Source of the DNA: an uncultured Acidobacteriota bacterium
GTDB taxonomy: Bacteria; Acidobacteriota; Thermoanaerobaculia; UBA5066
Length of the DNA: 64,000 nt
Direction of reading: 5' to 3'
Assembly (NCBI GenBank): GCA_903845115.1
Contig: CAIMWE010000064.1
Location: forward strand, 1-64,000
This document shows, in pieces, positions 17,509-28,028 of the stretch; within the stretch, counting starts at the first letter, position 1; every line of letters begins with the position of its first letter. The translations under genes and the position numbers were made by a program. The notes under the pieces are model-generated. The model ran no database searches, was not told the origin of the DNA, and saw nothing but the letters and a program-made list of their open reading frames with translations.

Positions 17509-20500
17509 ATGACCAAGAGCGGTCCTTCACGTTTCCCGCTTCCCGCGGCCGGCCTGATCCTCGCCGCCGTGTTCTCGGGCGCGGCGGCCCATGCCGCGAC
17601 CGCCCCCCCGGACCCGGCAGCTCTCGGCAAGCAGGAGCTGCCGAACATGAACCAGACGATCACTCCGCTGGCTGCGCCGGGATCGCGGTTCCAGCCGCTG
17701 AACCCCGCCCTGGCCGACTTCCCGGCCTGGCTGGCCCAGGACGCGGCCCACTGCGTCGTGAGCCCGGACCAGAAGACGCTGGCCGTCCTGACGAGCGGGT
17801 ACAACCGCGTCTTCTATCCCTACGGCACGAATGCGAACGCGATGAACACGGTGGATTCGACCGAGTTCGTCTTCATCTACGACATTTCGAACGGAACGGC
17901 GGACGTGGCGCCGCAGGTCGTGCCGATCCCGAACGCTTATCACGGGATCGTCTTCGATCCGTCCGGCTGGGCGGTCTACGTGGGCGGCCTCTCGGACGAC
18001 GCCATCCACATCATCACCCGGAGCGCCACGGGGACCTGGTCGCTGCAGTCCGGAAACAGCCTCGCCCTGGGCCACAACAATCTGGGGGTGGGTCTTGGCC
18101 TCGCTGTGCCGGACACCAGCAAGATGTTCGCCATCAACGAGCAGGTCTCCGTCCAGCCCGCTGCCGCCGGAGTGGCCGTCTCGAGCGACGGCAGGACCCT
18201 GGCGGTGGCGAACTACTACAACGATTCGATCACGGTCTTCACCGGAGGCTACGGCAACTGGGCGAAGCTCAAGGAATTCGACCTGCGCCCCGGCAAGAAC
18301 GACCCCACTCAGCACGGAGTGGCCGGGGGCGAATACCCGTTCTGGGTGGCCATCACGGGGACCGGGACGAGCGCGAAGGTCTACGTGTCGAGCATCCGCG
18401 ACCGCGAGATCGTCGTCGTGCCCCTGGACGGGACGAAGTGGAACCGGATCAAGGTGATAGGCCAGCCGAACAAGATGACGATGAACAGGGCCCAGACGCG
18501 GCTCTACGTCGCCCTGGATCAGTCGGACACGGTCGCCGTCGTCGACACCCGGGCCGACGCGATCGTCGAGACCATCGCCGTCATCGCCCCCCTCCTGCCG
18601 CCCAACCTGAAGGGATACACGGGCGCGAACCCCAACAGCGTGGCCCTGTCGCCCGACGAGACGCAGCTCTGGGTGACGGACGGCAACCTGAACTGCATCT
18701 CCGTCGTGGCGCTGAGCGAGCCGCCCGGCGCCAGCAAGGTCGTGGGCCTGATCCCGACCGGCTGGTACCCGAACGCGGTGGCCTTCAGCACCGTGGGCGG
18801 CGTGTCGAAGGCCTACGTGGTCAACCAGAAGTCGCCGACCGGCGCCAACCCGGGCTTCTGCTACGGCGGCTACGGTCCTCCGGGCTCGCACAACTGCATG
18901 GGGTCGAACCAGTACAACCCCCAGGCGACGAAAGCAGGTCTCCTCAGCTTTCCGCTCCCCGGCCTGGCGCAGCTCCCCGCGCTATCGGCGCAGGTGGCGA
19001 CCAACAACCGGTTCGCCTACGTCCCCAGCCAGGCCGACCTCGACGTGATGGCGGCCGTCCGCAAGGGGGTCCAGCACGTCATCTTCATCATCAAGGAGAA
19101 TCGGACGTACGACCAGATCCTGGGGGACCTGGAGATCGGCAACGGTGACCCGGCCCTGACCGAGTTCGGGGAGGCGGTGACGCCGAACTTCCACAACCTC
19201 GCCCGGACCTTCGTCACGCTCGACAACATGTACGCCACGGCCGAGGTGAGCAACGACGGTTGGCCCTGGACCGTGTCGGCGAGCGCCCCGGACGTGGTGC
19301 AGCACCAGGTGCCGGTCTCCTACGCGGGGCGCGGCCTCAGCCTGGACTGCGACGGGACGCCCCGCAGCGTCAACGTGGCCTACGCGACCCTGCATGAACG
19401 CCGGGTGGCCAATCCCGTCACGCCGGACGATCCGGACCTCCTCCCCGGTCAGGTCTCCCCGGCCGCTCCGGACGGACCGGGCAATATCGTGAACGAAGGC
19501 TACCTGTGGAACTCCGCCATGCGGGGGAATCCGCTGGCGAACCCTCCCGTTCCGAAGCTGACGGTTCGCAACTACGGCTGCGAGATCGACACGACCCGCT
19601 ACAACCTCCCCAACGAGAAGGGAGCATTCAGCATCCCCATCCTGCGCTCGCCAGGGGGCCGGACGGTGGTGGCCTACCCCTCGAACGCCGCACTCGCCCA
19701 GTTCACCGACCCGTACTTCCGCGGGTTCGACAACGCGCTCCCCGACTACTACCGATTCAAGGAATGGGAGCGGGAGTTCGACCTCTACTTCGCCTTCGAC
19801 CGCCACCCGGAGGCCGGGCCGGTTCCCCCCGGCACGGCCAGGGACCTGAACGGCTTCCTGATCCCGGGGCCGACCCTCCCGTCGCTCAGCCTCGTCCGCT
19901 TCATGCACGACCACACGGGGAGCTACGCCATCGCGATCGACGGCGTGAGCACCCCGGAGCTGATGCAGGCCGACAACGACTACGCGGTAGGGCTGCTCGT
20001 GGAGAAGATCGCGAACAGCCGGTACAGGAACGACACGCTGATCTTCGTGATCGAGGACGACGCGCAGGACGGCGGCGACCACGTCGACTCGCACCGCACC
20101 ACCGCGTACGTGGCCGGCGCCTGGGTGAAGCAGGGGCAGGTCGTCTCCACGGAGTACAACACCCTCGACTTCGTGCGGACGATCGAGGAGGTGCTGGGGA
20201 TCCAGCAGCTGAACCTCAACGACAAGCTCGCGAGGCCCATGGCCGACATCTTCACGACGACGCCCAATCTCCAGTGGAGCTTCAAGGCCGCCCCCTCGGC
20301 CTATCTCTACGGCACCCAGCTGCCGCTCCCTCCCCAGCCGGCCGGCCTCGTCGTGCCGACGTCGACCCACGACGCGGCGTACTGGGCCAAGGTGACGGAG
20401 GGGATGGACTTCTCCTCCGAGGACAAGATCAACTTCGCGGACTACAACCGGATCCTCTGGGCGGGGTTGATGGGCGACAAGCCTTACCCCGCCGCGTCGA

Positions 20501-20628
20501 CCGGACTGGACCTGCGCGCGAACCGCAAGGATCTCCTCGCCCGCCACCAGGCGCTCAGGGGCCAGAAGGCGGTACCGGCGACGACGAACGGAACGAGCGA
20601 GGCAGCGCCTCGGACGAAGGAGCAATGA
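17509..20628 (+). CDS. YncE-type beta-propeller / alkaline-phosphatase-superfamily phosphoesterase fusion, secreted
   Basis: Repeats such as PAAAGVAVSSDGRTLAVANYYNDSITVF, then HVIFIIKENRTYDQILGD...TPNFHNLARTFVTLDNMYATAEVSNDGWPW...LIFVIEDDAQDGGDHVDSHR. Confidence 0.88.
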   Translation: MTKSGPSRFPLPAAGLILAAVFSGAAAHAATAPPDPAALGKQELPNMNQTITPLAAPGSRFQPLNPALADFPAWLAQDAAHCVVSPDQKTLAVLTSGYNRVFYPYGTNANAMNTVDSTEFVFIYDISNGTADVAPQVVPIPNAYHGIVFDPSGWAVYVGGLSDDAIHIITRSATGTWSLQSGNSLALGHNNLGVGLGLAVPDTSKMFAINEQVSVQPAAAGVAVSSDGRTLAVANYYNDSITVFTGGYGNWAKLKEFDLRPGKNDPTQHGVAGGEYPFWVAITGTGTSAKVYVSSIRDREIVVVPLDGTKWNRIKVIGQPNKMTMNRAQTRLYVALDQSDTVAVVDTRADAIVETIAVIAPLLPPNLKGYTGANPNSVALSPDETQLWVTDGNLNCISVVALSEPPGASKVVGLIPTGWYPNAVAFSTVGGVSKAYVVNQKSPTGANPGFCYGGYGPPGSHNCMGSNQYNPQATKAGLLSFPLPGLAQLPALSAQVATNNRFAYVPSQADLDVMAAVRKGVQHVIFIIKENRTYDQILGDLEIGNGDPALTEFGEAVTPNFHNLARTFVTLDNMYATAEVSNDGWPWTVSASAPDVVQHQVPVSYAGRGLSLDCDGTPRSVNVAYATLHERRVANPVTPDDPDLLPGQVSPAAPDGPGNIVNEGYLWNSAMRGNPLANPPVPKLTVRNYGCEIDTTRYNLPNEKGAFSIPILRSPGGRTVVAYPSNAALAQFTDPYFRGFDNALPDYYRFKEWEREFDLYFAFDRHPEAGPVPPGTARDLNGFLIPGPTLPSLSLVRFMHDHTGSYAIAIDGVSTPELMQADNDYAVGLLVEKIANSRYRNDTLIFVIEDDAQDGGDHVDSHRTTAYVAGAWVKQGQVVSTEYNTLDFVRTIEEVLGIQQLNLNDKLARPMADIFTTTPNLQWSFKAAPSAYLYGTQLPLPPQPAGLVVPTSTHDAAYWAKVTEGMDFSSEDKINFADYNRILWAGLMGDKPYPAASTGLDLRANRKDLLARHQALRGQKAVPATTNGTSEAAPRTKEQ

Positions 20629-21437
20629 GCATGAAAAAGACCTCGATCTTCGGCATCTGCCTTCTCGCAACCGGCCTCCTCGCGACGGACCTCGCCGCCT
20701 CCGAGCCGCCGGCCCGCAACCCCCAGGGCCTCCTGGCCGCGAGCTACTTCTTCCCCTCGGCGGCCAACGCGCAGGGCGCCTTCGGGGTGACCTTCAAGAC
20801 GAGGCTCGTCCTGACCAACCCGACCGCCTCCGCGATCAGCATTATCGCGAGCCTCAACACCGGGACCGGCTCCGGCGGGCTCCAGACGATCGCGCTCGCG
20901 GCCGGGGAGACCCGCGTCTACGGCAACTTCCTGCAGGACGTCTTCACCTTCACCGGGGGCGGCGGGTTCAGCCTGGCGGAGAGCACCGACTCGAAACCGT
21001 TCTACGCGGTCGGGGAGGTCTACGCCGACGCCGGGAACGGGCGCTTCAGCACCGCCCTGGTCGGGATGTCCGCCGACGACCGGGTCGTCAACCTCGCGAA
21101 CCTGGAGACCGGATTCTCCATGTCGACCGGCCTGGTGGTGGACGGCTCGAACCGGGTGAACTTCGGCTGCGCGAACATGGACGCCACGGCGGTGGCCGTC
21201 CGCGCCGACGTCTACAACGAGACGAGCTCGGACCCCGTGGCCACGGCGACGCTGAACCTGCTCCCGAACGGCTGGGAGCAGCAGTCCGTGGCCGTCTCGG
21301 GCCAGAAAGTGAAGATCCTCTTCTGGCAGCTCTCCTCGGGCGGCATGAACGGCTCCTACTGCTACGGGGTGAAGGTGAACAACCAGTCGGGCGACGGGAC
21401 GTCGATCCCCGCCCTCTATGCGCCCAAGACGAACTGA
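20625..21437 (+). CDS. Hypothetical secreted protein, translationally coupled to the phosphoesterase (ATGA overlap)
   Basis: MSMKKTSIFGICLLATGLLATDLAA signal peptide; start overlaps the upstream stop. Confidence 0.7.
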   Translation: MSMKKTSIFGICLLATGLLATDLAASEPPARNPQGLLAASYFFPSAANAQGAFGVTFKTRLVLTNPTASAISIIASLNTGTGSGGLQTIALAAGETRVYGNFLQDVFTFTGGGGFSLAESTDSKPFYAVGEVYADAGNGRFSTALVGMSADDRVVNLANLETGFSMSTGLVVDGSNRVNFGCANMDATAVAVRADVYNETSSDPVATATLNLLPNGWEQQSVAVSGQKVKILFWQLSSGGMNGSYCYGVKVNNQSGDGTSIPALYAPKTN

Positions 21438-21592
21438 CCCGCCATCGTATTCGCGGCCGGTCGGAAACCGCACCCTGGCGCCCGTCCTTTCGACAGGCTG
21501 ATTCCAGAGTCCATTCTTTCAAGGGTGACCGAGCTCCTCCCGGTCCGGACCCCTCGGTCCGGCCCATCGCTGGAGCTCCCAGGAGATGACAC

Positions 21593-23650
21593 GTGAAAGC
21601 ATTCCCCTTCCTGTCCCGGGCCCCGTCGTTCGCTCTCGTGCTCGCACTCACCGGCTTGCCGCCGCTGCCCGCCCTGGCGATCGGCGGGGTTCCAGACGCC
21701 CGCCCCGTGGTCACGGCGCAGCCACCGGTCAGGACGCCGCTCCTCGAGCACTGGAGCGGTTCGGCTCCCGAGCCCAGGCTGACGCAGGACCAGCTGACGG
21801 CGCTCCTCAGGCTGCAGATCAAGTACGTCTTCGTGATCTACAACGAGAACCACTCGTTCGACAACGAGTACGGCACCTTCCCGGGGGTGAACGGGCTCTA
21901 CTCCGACGGTCTCGCCCCCCGGTCGGCGGCGAAGACGCCGGGCTTCACCCAGACCTACACGGACGTGAACGGCAAGGTCGTCACGGTCACTCCCTTCCTG
22001 ATCGGGCCGATGCAGAACGCGAGCGCCGTGGACGGCGCGGAGCACGACCACCCCGCGGTCGCCTACAAGCTCCACGTCGTCGACAACCTGCCGCAGCTGG
22101 ACCGGTTCGCGGAGTACGAATACAACAACTCCGCGTCGCTGGGTGGAGCCGCGAACGTCGCGGCGGGGAAGCAGGCGGCATGGGGCGTCATGTCGTACGT
22201 CGACTGCGACACCATCCCCTTCTTCTGGGGCTGGGCCAGCAATTTCACGATCTTCGACAACACCTTCGCGACCGAGGACACGCCGTCGGCGCCGAATGCG
22301 ATCGCCATCATCGCGGGGCAGTCCGGCGAGACGCAGTGGGTCAAGCACGGCCCGGCCGGGCAGACGTACACCTCGCTGGACGGTTCGCAGACGATCACCA
22401 CCCTGGGGCTGCCGCTGGTCACGGACGGGCAGCCCCTCTACGGGTCCCAGTTCGACCTGACGCGGGCGATGCCGAAGCAGCCTGGGGGGCCGGCCGTGTA
22501 CGCCAGCTTTCCGGTCGCCTCCAACCTCACGTTCGCGACCGTCCCGCTGCTCTGTCTCGGCAGCGACGTCACGGCGGTCATGAACCAGAACCTGCACCCG
22601 AGCTTCGACACGCCGGACATCCAGCAGGACATCCCCTTCATCCAGGGTCTGAACCTCGAGCCGGTCCCCTGGCGCTGGTACCAGACCGGGTACGGGCTCG
22701 AGGCGACCGACACGAACGGCGTCGCCTCGCACGCGCCGTACGTCGTCCACCATGCGGCGCCGCAGTTCTTCGGGTACCTGGCGCACACGCCGCCCCTCCT
22801 CGGGACCATGCGCGGCATGGCCGCCTTCTTCGCGGACCTGGCGGCGGGCGGACTGCCGGCACGAGGCGTCATCTACATTCGCGGCGGGTTCTTGAACCAG
22901 ATGGGGCTGACCCCGCCGATCACCAACCCCCTCACGCCGGCGGCGGAGGTCGCCGCGATCAACGCCGCAAAGGCGGGCGACGACGACCACCCGGACTATG
23001 CCGACCGGCAGCTCAGCGAGGCGATGAACGCCCGGCTGATCAACGCCATCGCGTCGGTGCCCGAGATCTGGGATCACAGCGCGATCGTCCTCACGTACGA
23101 CGAGGGAGACGGCCTCTACGACCACGTGCCGCCGCGGATCCTGTCGTACGGTCCGGACGGGCTGCCTCTCTCCCGGGGAACGCGCGTCCCGCTGATCCTC
23201 ATCTCGCCGTTCGCCCGCTCCCACGCGGTCTCGCACGCGGAGGGGGACCACAACGCCGTGGTCCAGCTGGTCGAGACGATCTTCGGCCTCCCCGCCCTTG
23301 CGAGCCTTCCGGACGAGGCCCAGGCGCTCGCGGCCGGCAATTCCCCGGCGTTCAATCAGTTCGGCCCGCCGGGATTCCAGCAGAAGTACCTGGGGCCACG
23401 CGACCTCAACTCGCCGATCACCGACGGTCTGCTGTCGGGCTTCGACCCGGCGCGCCTGCTCGGGCTGGTTCCTCCCCTGCCGTCGTCCCTGGCGACCATC
23501 CCGGACAGCCTCGTGACGACGCTCCCGCACTACGGCGGGCGCGGCTGCGAAGCGCTCGGGATCACGCCGGAGGACGTCCGGCAGCGAATCTTCACGACGG
23601 TCCCGCCCGGCTTCAACCCGCGGCGGTCCACCTATCCGGCCGCCAACTGA
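21593..23650 (+). CDS. Phosphoesterase family protein (acid phosphatase/phospholipase C-like), secreted
   Basis: KYVFVIYNENHSFDNEYGTFPGVNGL, IVLTYDEGDGLYDHVPPR, RVPLILISPFARSHAVSH. Confidence 0.85.
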   Translation: MKAFPFLSRAPSFALVLALTGLPPLPALAIGGVPDARPVVTAQPPVRTPLLEHWSGSAPEPRLTQDQLTALLRLQIKYVFVIYNENHSFDNEYGTFPGVNGLYSDGLAPRSAAKTPGFTQTYTDVNGKVVTVTPFLIGPMQNASAVDGAEHDHPAVAYKLHVVDNLPQLDRFAEYEYNNSASLGGAANVAAGKQAAWGVMSYVDCDTIPFFWGWASNFTIFDNTFATEDTPSAPNAIAIIAGQSGETQWVKHGPAGQTYTSLDGSQTITTLGLPLVTDGQPLYGSQFDLTRAMPKQPGGPAVYASFPVASNLTFATVPLLCLGSDVTAVMNQNLHPSFDTPDIQQDIPFIQGLNLEPVPWRWYQTGYGLEATDTNGVASHAPYVVHHAAPQFFGYLAHTPPLLGTMRGMAAFFADLAAGGLPARGVIYIRGGFLNQMGLTPPITNPLTPAAEVAAINAAKAGDDDHPDYADRQLSEAMNARLINAIASVPEIWDHSAIVLTYDEGDGLYDHVPPRILSYGPDGLPLSRGTRVPLILISPFARSHAVSHAEGDHNAVVQLVETIFGLPALASLPDEAQALAAGNSPAFNQFGPPGFQQKYLGPRDLNSPITDGLLSGFDPARLLGLVPPLPSSLATIPDSLVTTLPHYGGRGCEALGITPEDVRQRIFTTVPPGFNPRRSTYPAAN

Positions 23651-23670
23651 GAGGGATCGAATCGATCGAG

Positions 23671-24648
23671 ATGCGCCGACCACCATGGCTGGCGATGCTC
23701 CTCCTGCTCTGCGGCGGGGCCGCCGGCGCCCAGACGGTTTCCGTCGCCGAGCGGGTGAAGGCCCTCGGAGCCGTCCGGTGCGGAAGCGTCGAGCGGCCGG
23801 GCCTCGCTCAGGCCGCCGGGAACGGAAAGTGGCGCGGCCTCGAGGTGGACGTCTGCCGTGCCGTCGCCGCGGCGGTCCTGGGCTCGCCCGAGCGGATCGC
23901 CTACCGGCGCTACGAGACGCCGAGGGAATTCGACGCGGTTCGAGAGCGGCAGGACGACCTCTTCTTCCTCAGCGGCTCGGAGATCCGCGAACAGAAGCTG
24001 GGCGGCCTGCTCGTGCCCGGCCCCACGGTCTTCGTCGAATCGCACGCCGTCATGGTGCCGCCGGCGTCGCCGGCCAAGCACGTCGGCGACCTCACCGGCG
24101 ACGGCATCTGCTTCGTGAGGAGCGGCGCCGCGGTGAGGAGCCTCTCCGCCCACTTCGACCGGACCAAGACGCCGTGGCTGCGCCGGCCCTTCGGCGAAAA
24201 GGGCGAGATGCTCGACGCCTACGCATCCGGGAGCTGCCGCGCCGTCGCCGGCGAGGTCACTGCGCTGGCTTCCTACCGTCTCGGCCGGGCCGAAAGCGGG
24301 CTGAACGGCCGGATCCTGCCGGAACGGACCTCGTCGTTCCCCTTGATCGCCGCGACGGGGACGGGCGACGCGAAGTGGGCCTCGATCGTCGCCTGGACCG
24401 TGGCGACGCTGATCAGCGGCGAGAGACCGGAGGCGAGCTGGTACGCCGGGGGCGCCGGCGCGATGCCGATGGACGCTCCTGAACTCGGCCTCGACAAGGG
24501 CTGGCAGCGGCGGGTCCTCGCGGCCGGCGGCCACTACGGAGACCTCTTCGAGCGCAATCTCGGCAAGGGCTCTCCGCTCCAGCTCGAACGCGGCCTGAAC
24601 GCAAACCAGGCCGACGGAGGAGTGCTCCTGGCTCCGTTCCTGGAGTGA
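23671..24648 (+). CDS. Amino-acid ABC transporter substrate-binding protein-like (SBP family 3)
   Basis: SVAERVKALGAVRCGS...GKWRGLEVDVCRAVAAAVLG resembles AapJ-type binding proteins; signal peptide. Confidence 0.7.
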   Translation: MRRPPWLAMLLLLCGGAAGAQTVSVAERVKALGAVRCGSVERPGLAQAAGNGKWRGLEVDVCRAVAAAVLGSPERIAYRRYETPREFDAVRERQDDLFFLSGSEIREQKLGGLLVPGPTVFVESHAVMVPPASPAKHVGDLTGDGICFVRSGAAVRSLSAHFDRTKTPWLRRPFGEKGEMLDAYASGSCRAVAGEVTALASYRLGRAESGLNGRILPERTSSFPLIAATGTGDAKWASIVAWTVATLISGERPEASWYAGGAGAMPMDAPELGLDKGWQRRVLAAGGHYGDLFERNLGKGSPLQLERGLNANQADGGVLLAPFLE

Positions 24649-24714
24649 GGGGCCGGGTCCGCGAGCCGGCGCCCTCCCTCCTGTCTCATTCGCTTCCTTC
24701 TTCTCGAGAAATCC

Positions 24715-25119
24715 TCAGGGACGGATCCGGATCGTCGGGTCGATCGAGTAGTCCTTCCCGTTCACGGTAACGGTTCCCATGTACGGGAGGCAGATCTCCT
24801 TTCCGAACTCCTTGAGCTGGATCTCGCAGTGGTCCCCGTCGCACTTCGGAAGCGGCGCGTCCGGGAAGAGGTTCTGGAGCCATTTCGGGACGAACTTGAT
24901 CTGGGCTCCGGGGACGACCCAGCGGACGACCCCCTTGTCCTTGACGCAAACATTCTCCGCGGTCGCGGACTTGCCGGCCAGCTTGATCTGGATCACGGCC
25001 ACCTTCGGGGGATCCGGCGGGCACTCCGGACACGGGAAGCTCGTGCACCCGGTCAGCACGCCGAGAACGGCTGACGACAGGATCCCGAGGACGAGGGAAG
25101 AGGCTGGCCTGCAGATCAT
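24715..25119 (-). CDS. Hypothetical lipoprotein
   Basis: LGVLTGC lipobox; start overlaps stop of the kinase ORF (ATGA), implying an operon. Confidence 0.65.
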   Translation of the reverse strand: MICRPASSLVLGILSSAVLGVLTGCTSFPCPECPPDPPKVAVIQIKLAGKSATAENVCVKDKGVVRWVVPGAQIKFVPKWLQNLFPDAPLPKCDGDHCEIQLKEFGKEICLPYMGTVTVNGKDYSIDPTIRIRP

Positions 25120-27749
25120 CGAGGACCTCCTTTCGGTTGCGCGGGTGGTGTCTGCACCCCGGGGAATCCGGGGGGCTGTTCGAGGAATGCTGGGTCGGCG
25201 GCGAGATTCCGGAGCTCCGGGTCTCGCGTGATCCTGGAGCGGTCGCAGCCGCGGAGGATCGCGTGGCGGAGAAGCTCGAGGGCCCTCCGCCGGTCTCCAG
25301 TCACCTCGGCGACCACTGCCGCCTGATAGAGCGCTTCCGAGCCGTCGGGGTCCACCGCCAGGGCCTCCTGGATCCTCTTCCGCGCCTCGGTCAACCGGCC
25401 CGTCTTGGCCAGGGAGACGGCAAGCGAGGCGAGGATGGAGGAGTCGCGGGGATTGACCCGCAACTCACCTTCCGCGAGGGAAATCGCGCGCCCGTAGCTC
25501 TCCGTCGAGCGGCTGGAGAGCCCCGGTGCCCACCTCTCCGCCTCGGCGAGGTTGAACCAGAGGACGAAGTCCGCGGGGGCGAGGCTGACCGCTTTGCGGA
25601 ACGACTCGGCGGCTTGCGTGAAGTGGCCCTGGAGGTACTCGACGTTTCCGAGCGTGGAATGGGCGAGGCTGGTGGGACCCGCTCCGAGCGAGCGCCGAGC
25701 GGCCGCGCTCGCCTCATCCAGGCGGCCGAGGACCAGCAGTGCCTGGGCGAGGTTGTTCCAGCCGATGGTGTTGTCCGGGGCGAGGGAAACGACCTTCTGG
25801 AACGCATCGGAGGCCTTGAGCCAGTCTCCGGTCGACGAGAAGAGATAGCCCAGCCGGTTGTATCCCATCCACGATTCAGGCCGGAGGGCGATCGCCGATC
25901 TCAGCGACCCCTCCGCCTCGGCCGTCCGTCCCCGGGCCTGCTCCGCCTCGGCCAGCCCGAAGAGGGCCTCCACGTCGCCCGGCGAGCGCGCCAGCGCGAG
26001 GTTGAACGCGTCTGCTGCCTCGGCGGGCTTCCCGGTCGCCACGAGGATCTTCCCGAGCGTTACCGAAACCTCCGGTAGTTCGGGATCGAGCCCCGCGGCC
26101 CTCGAGCACGCGGCCTTCGCAGATTCGGCCCACGACAGCTCGTGAAGGTTGTAGAACTTGTCGAGGTAAGCCCGCCCCAGAGCCGCCTGCACCGCCGCGC
26201 TCCCTCCGGCGTCCCGCGCGAGACCTTCGAGGAGCGCGATCGCAGCATCGACCGACGGCTCGCTGTCGTAGCGTTGAAGGTGTCCGAGGGCCCGTAGGTA
26301 CGAATCCTGGGCGTCCCGGCCTCCTGGAACGACCGCTCGGAAAGGGACCTCTCTCGCCGGCAGCTTCAGGACCGCCAGGACGCTCTCCGCAACCCGGTCC
26401 TGGAGGGCGAAGAGGTCGGAGGAAGCGCCCGTCACGGTGTCTCCCCCCACCGGGACGCCGTCCTTCGCGAGCAGGACGAGATAGCTGATCCGGACCAGGT
26501 CGCCCGAGCGCTGGACCGTGCCGCGCAGGACCAGGTTGGCGCCCAGCTGCCGGCCCAGCTTCGCGGCATCGGCCTCCCGGGGAGCCGCCCCGGCCGACGC
26601 CGGAGGGAAGACCTGCAGGCTCTTCTCCCGCGCCAGACGCGCACCGAGCGTCTCCACGAGACCGTCCGAGACGAGCTGGCCGCCCGCGTCGCCCGAGAGG
26701 TCGCGGAAGGGGAGGACGGCGAGCACCTTGGCGCCGGGGAGCGGACCGGCGGGCGCCGGCCGGCCGCCGCGCCGGACGGCCCACGTCACGGCGAAGAGGA
26801 GGACGAGAGCCGCCGCGAGGAAAGCCCACTTCGCTCGAACGCTCTTTCGCGCCCTTGCCTTCCCGGCCGGCCGCGACCCACCCCGGACCGCCCCCGAGAG
26901 GACGTCCTCGATCTCGAGCCGCGCGTCTCCCACGTCGCGGAGCCGGAGCGCGGCGTCCTTGGCCAGGCACCGGTCGAGGAGGACGCGCACCTTCTCGGGG
27001 ACCGCGGACGGCAGCTCGTCCCAGTCCGGCGCACGCTCCAGGATCCCGACCAGGACGTCCGAGAGGGAGCTTCCGCGGAAGGCCGGCCTTCCGGCGAGGA
27101 GCTCGTAGAGGAGGCAGCCGAACGACCAGATGTCCGTCCTCTGGTCGACGGCCAGCCCGCGGGCCTGTTCGGGGCTCATGTAGGCCGCCGTCCCGACGAC
27201 CGCCCCTCCCTCGGTCGAGCTGCCCGGGACGGTCGAGTCGCTCGAGTTCCCCGGGACGGGCGTGGCGCTCTCGAGGGCCTTGGCGAGGCCGAAGTCGAGG
27301 AGCTTCACCGTCCCGTCGGGGGTCCGCTTGACGTTCTCCGGCTTCAGGTCCCGGTGGACGATCCCCCGCGCGTGAGCCGCCTCCAGGGCCGTGGCGACCT
27401 GGCGGCCGATCTCGAGGGCTTCCCGGATCCCGGGGCGCTCGCGTTTCAGGAGCTCGCGAAGGGTCTCTCCCGGGACGAGCTCCATGACGAGGAACCGGAT
27501 CCCGTCCTGCTGCTCGAACTCGTAGAGCGAGGCGACGTTCGGGTGGTTCAGCGCCGCGAGGAGCCTGGCCTCGCGCTCGAAGCGCGACAGCCGGCGCGGG
27601 TCGCGCGAGACGGCGTCCGGCAGGACCTTGATGGCGACCCCCCGCCCGAGGCGAGTGTCGCGCGCATGGAAGACTTCGCCCATCCCGCCGGCTCCGAGCG
27701 GAGTCAGGATCTCGTACGGCCCGAGACGGGCTCCAGAAGCGAGCGACAT
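25116..27749 (-). CDS. Ser/Thr protein kinase with C-terminal TPR repeats
   Basis: GAGGMGEVFHARD, VAIKVLP, HRDLKPENVK, DFGLA, AYMSPEQARG; downstream TPR-like helices. Confidence 0.93.
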   Translation of the reverse strand: MSLASGARLGPYEILTPLGAGGMGEVFHARDTRLGRGVAIKVLPDAVSRDPRRLSRFEREARLLAALNHPNVASLYEFEQQDGIRFLVMELVPGETLRELLKRERPGIREALEIGRQVATALEAAHARGIVHRDLKPENVKRTPDGTVKLLDFGLAKALESATPVPGNSSDSTVPGSSTEGGAVVGTAAYMSPEQARGLAVDQRTDIWSFGCLLYELLAGRPAFRGSSLSDVLVGILERAPDWDELPSAVPEKVRVLLDRCLAKDAALRLRDVGDARLEIEDVLSGAVRGGSRPAGKARARKSVRAKWAFLAAALVLLFAVTWAVRRGGRPAPAGPLPGAKVLAVLPFRDLSGDAGGQLVSDGLVETLGARLAREKSLQVFPPASAGAAPREADAAKLGRQLGANLVLRGTVQRSGDLVRISYLVLLAKDGVPVGGDTVTGASSDLFALQDRVAESVLAVLKLPAREVPFRAVVPGGRDAQDSYLRALGHLQRYDSEPSVDAAIALLEGLARDAGGSAAVQAALGRAYLDKFYNLHELSWAESAKAACSRAAGLDPELPEVSVTLGKILVATGKPAEAADAFNLALARSPGDVEALFGLAEAEQARGRTAEAEGSLRSAIALRPESWMGYNRLGYLFSSTGDWLKASDAFQKVVSLAPDNTIGWNNLAQALLVLGRLDEASAAARRSLGAGPTSLAHSTLGNVEYLQGHFTQAAESFRKAVSLAPADFVLWFNLAEAERWAPGLSSRSTESYGRAISLAEGELRVNPRDSSILASLAVSLAKTGRLTEARKRIQEALAVDPDGSEALYQAAVVAEVTGDRRRALELLRHAILRGCDRSRITRDPELRNLAADPAFLEQPPGFPGVQTPPAQPKGGPR

Positions 27750-27794
27750 CGATACCTTGCTTGCGGCTAGTCTAGCGGAAGGTCAGGTCCGAAG

Positions 27795-27829
27795 GTGCCG
27801 CGGGCCGCCTCGAGCCAGGCGGGCGGCAC
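27795..27829. repeat. Interrupted inverted repeat in the divergent kinase/secreted-protein intergenic region
   Basis: GTGCCGC-ggg-CCGCC-tcgagcca-GGCGG-GCGGCAC: 7+5 bp stem with a 3-nt bulge and 8-nt loop. Confidence 0.5.
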
Positions 27830-28028
27830 GCCGCGAATGTCCCGCGAGTGTGTCGGGAGACGTGTCACGAGCTTCCGGGACAGCGGCACAAACCAATCGA
27901 ATAGCGCGAATACCATCAGCAAAGAGAGGTCCGGATCTTGCTGCACCCGCCACTGGCCGCGTAGGCCCCGAAGGGCGGTCGGGCGCTCGCCTTGCGTCGT
28001 CCGCGCGCGGCAGGAGTGGAGGAGCCCG

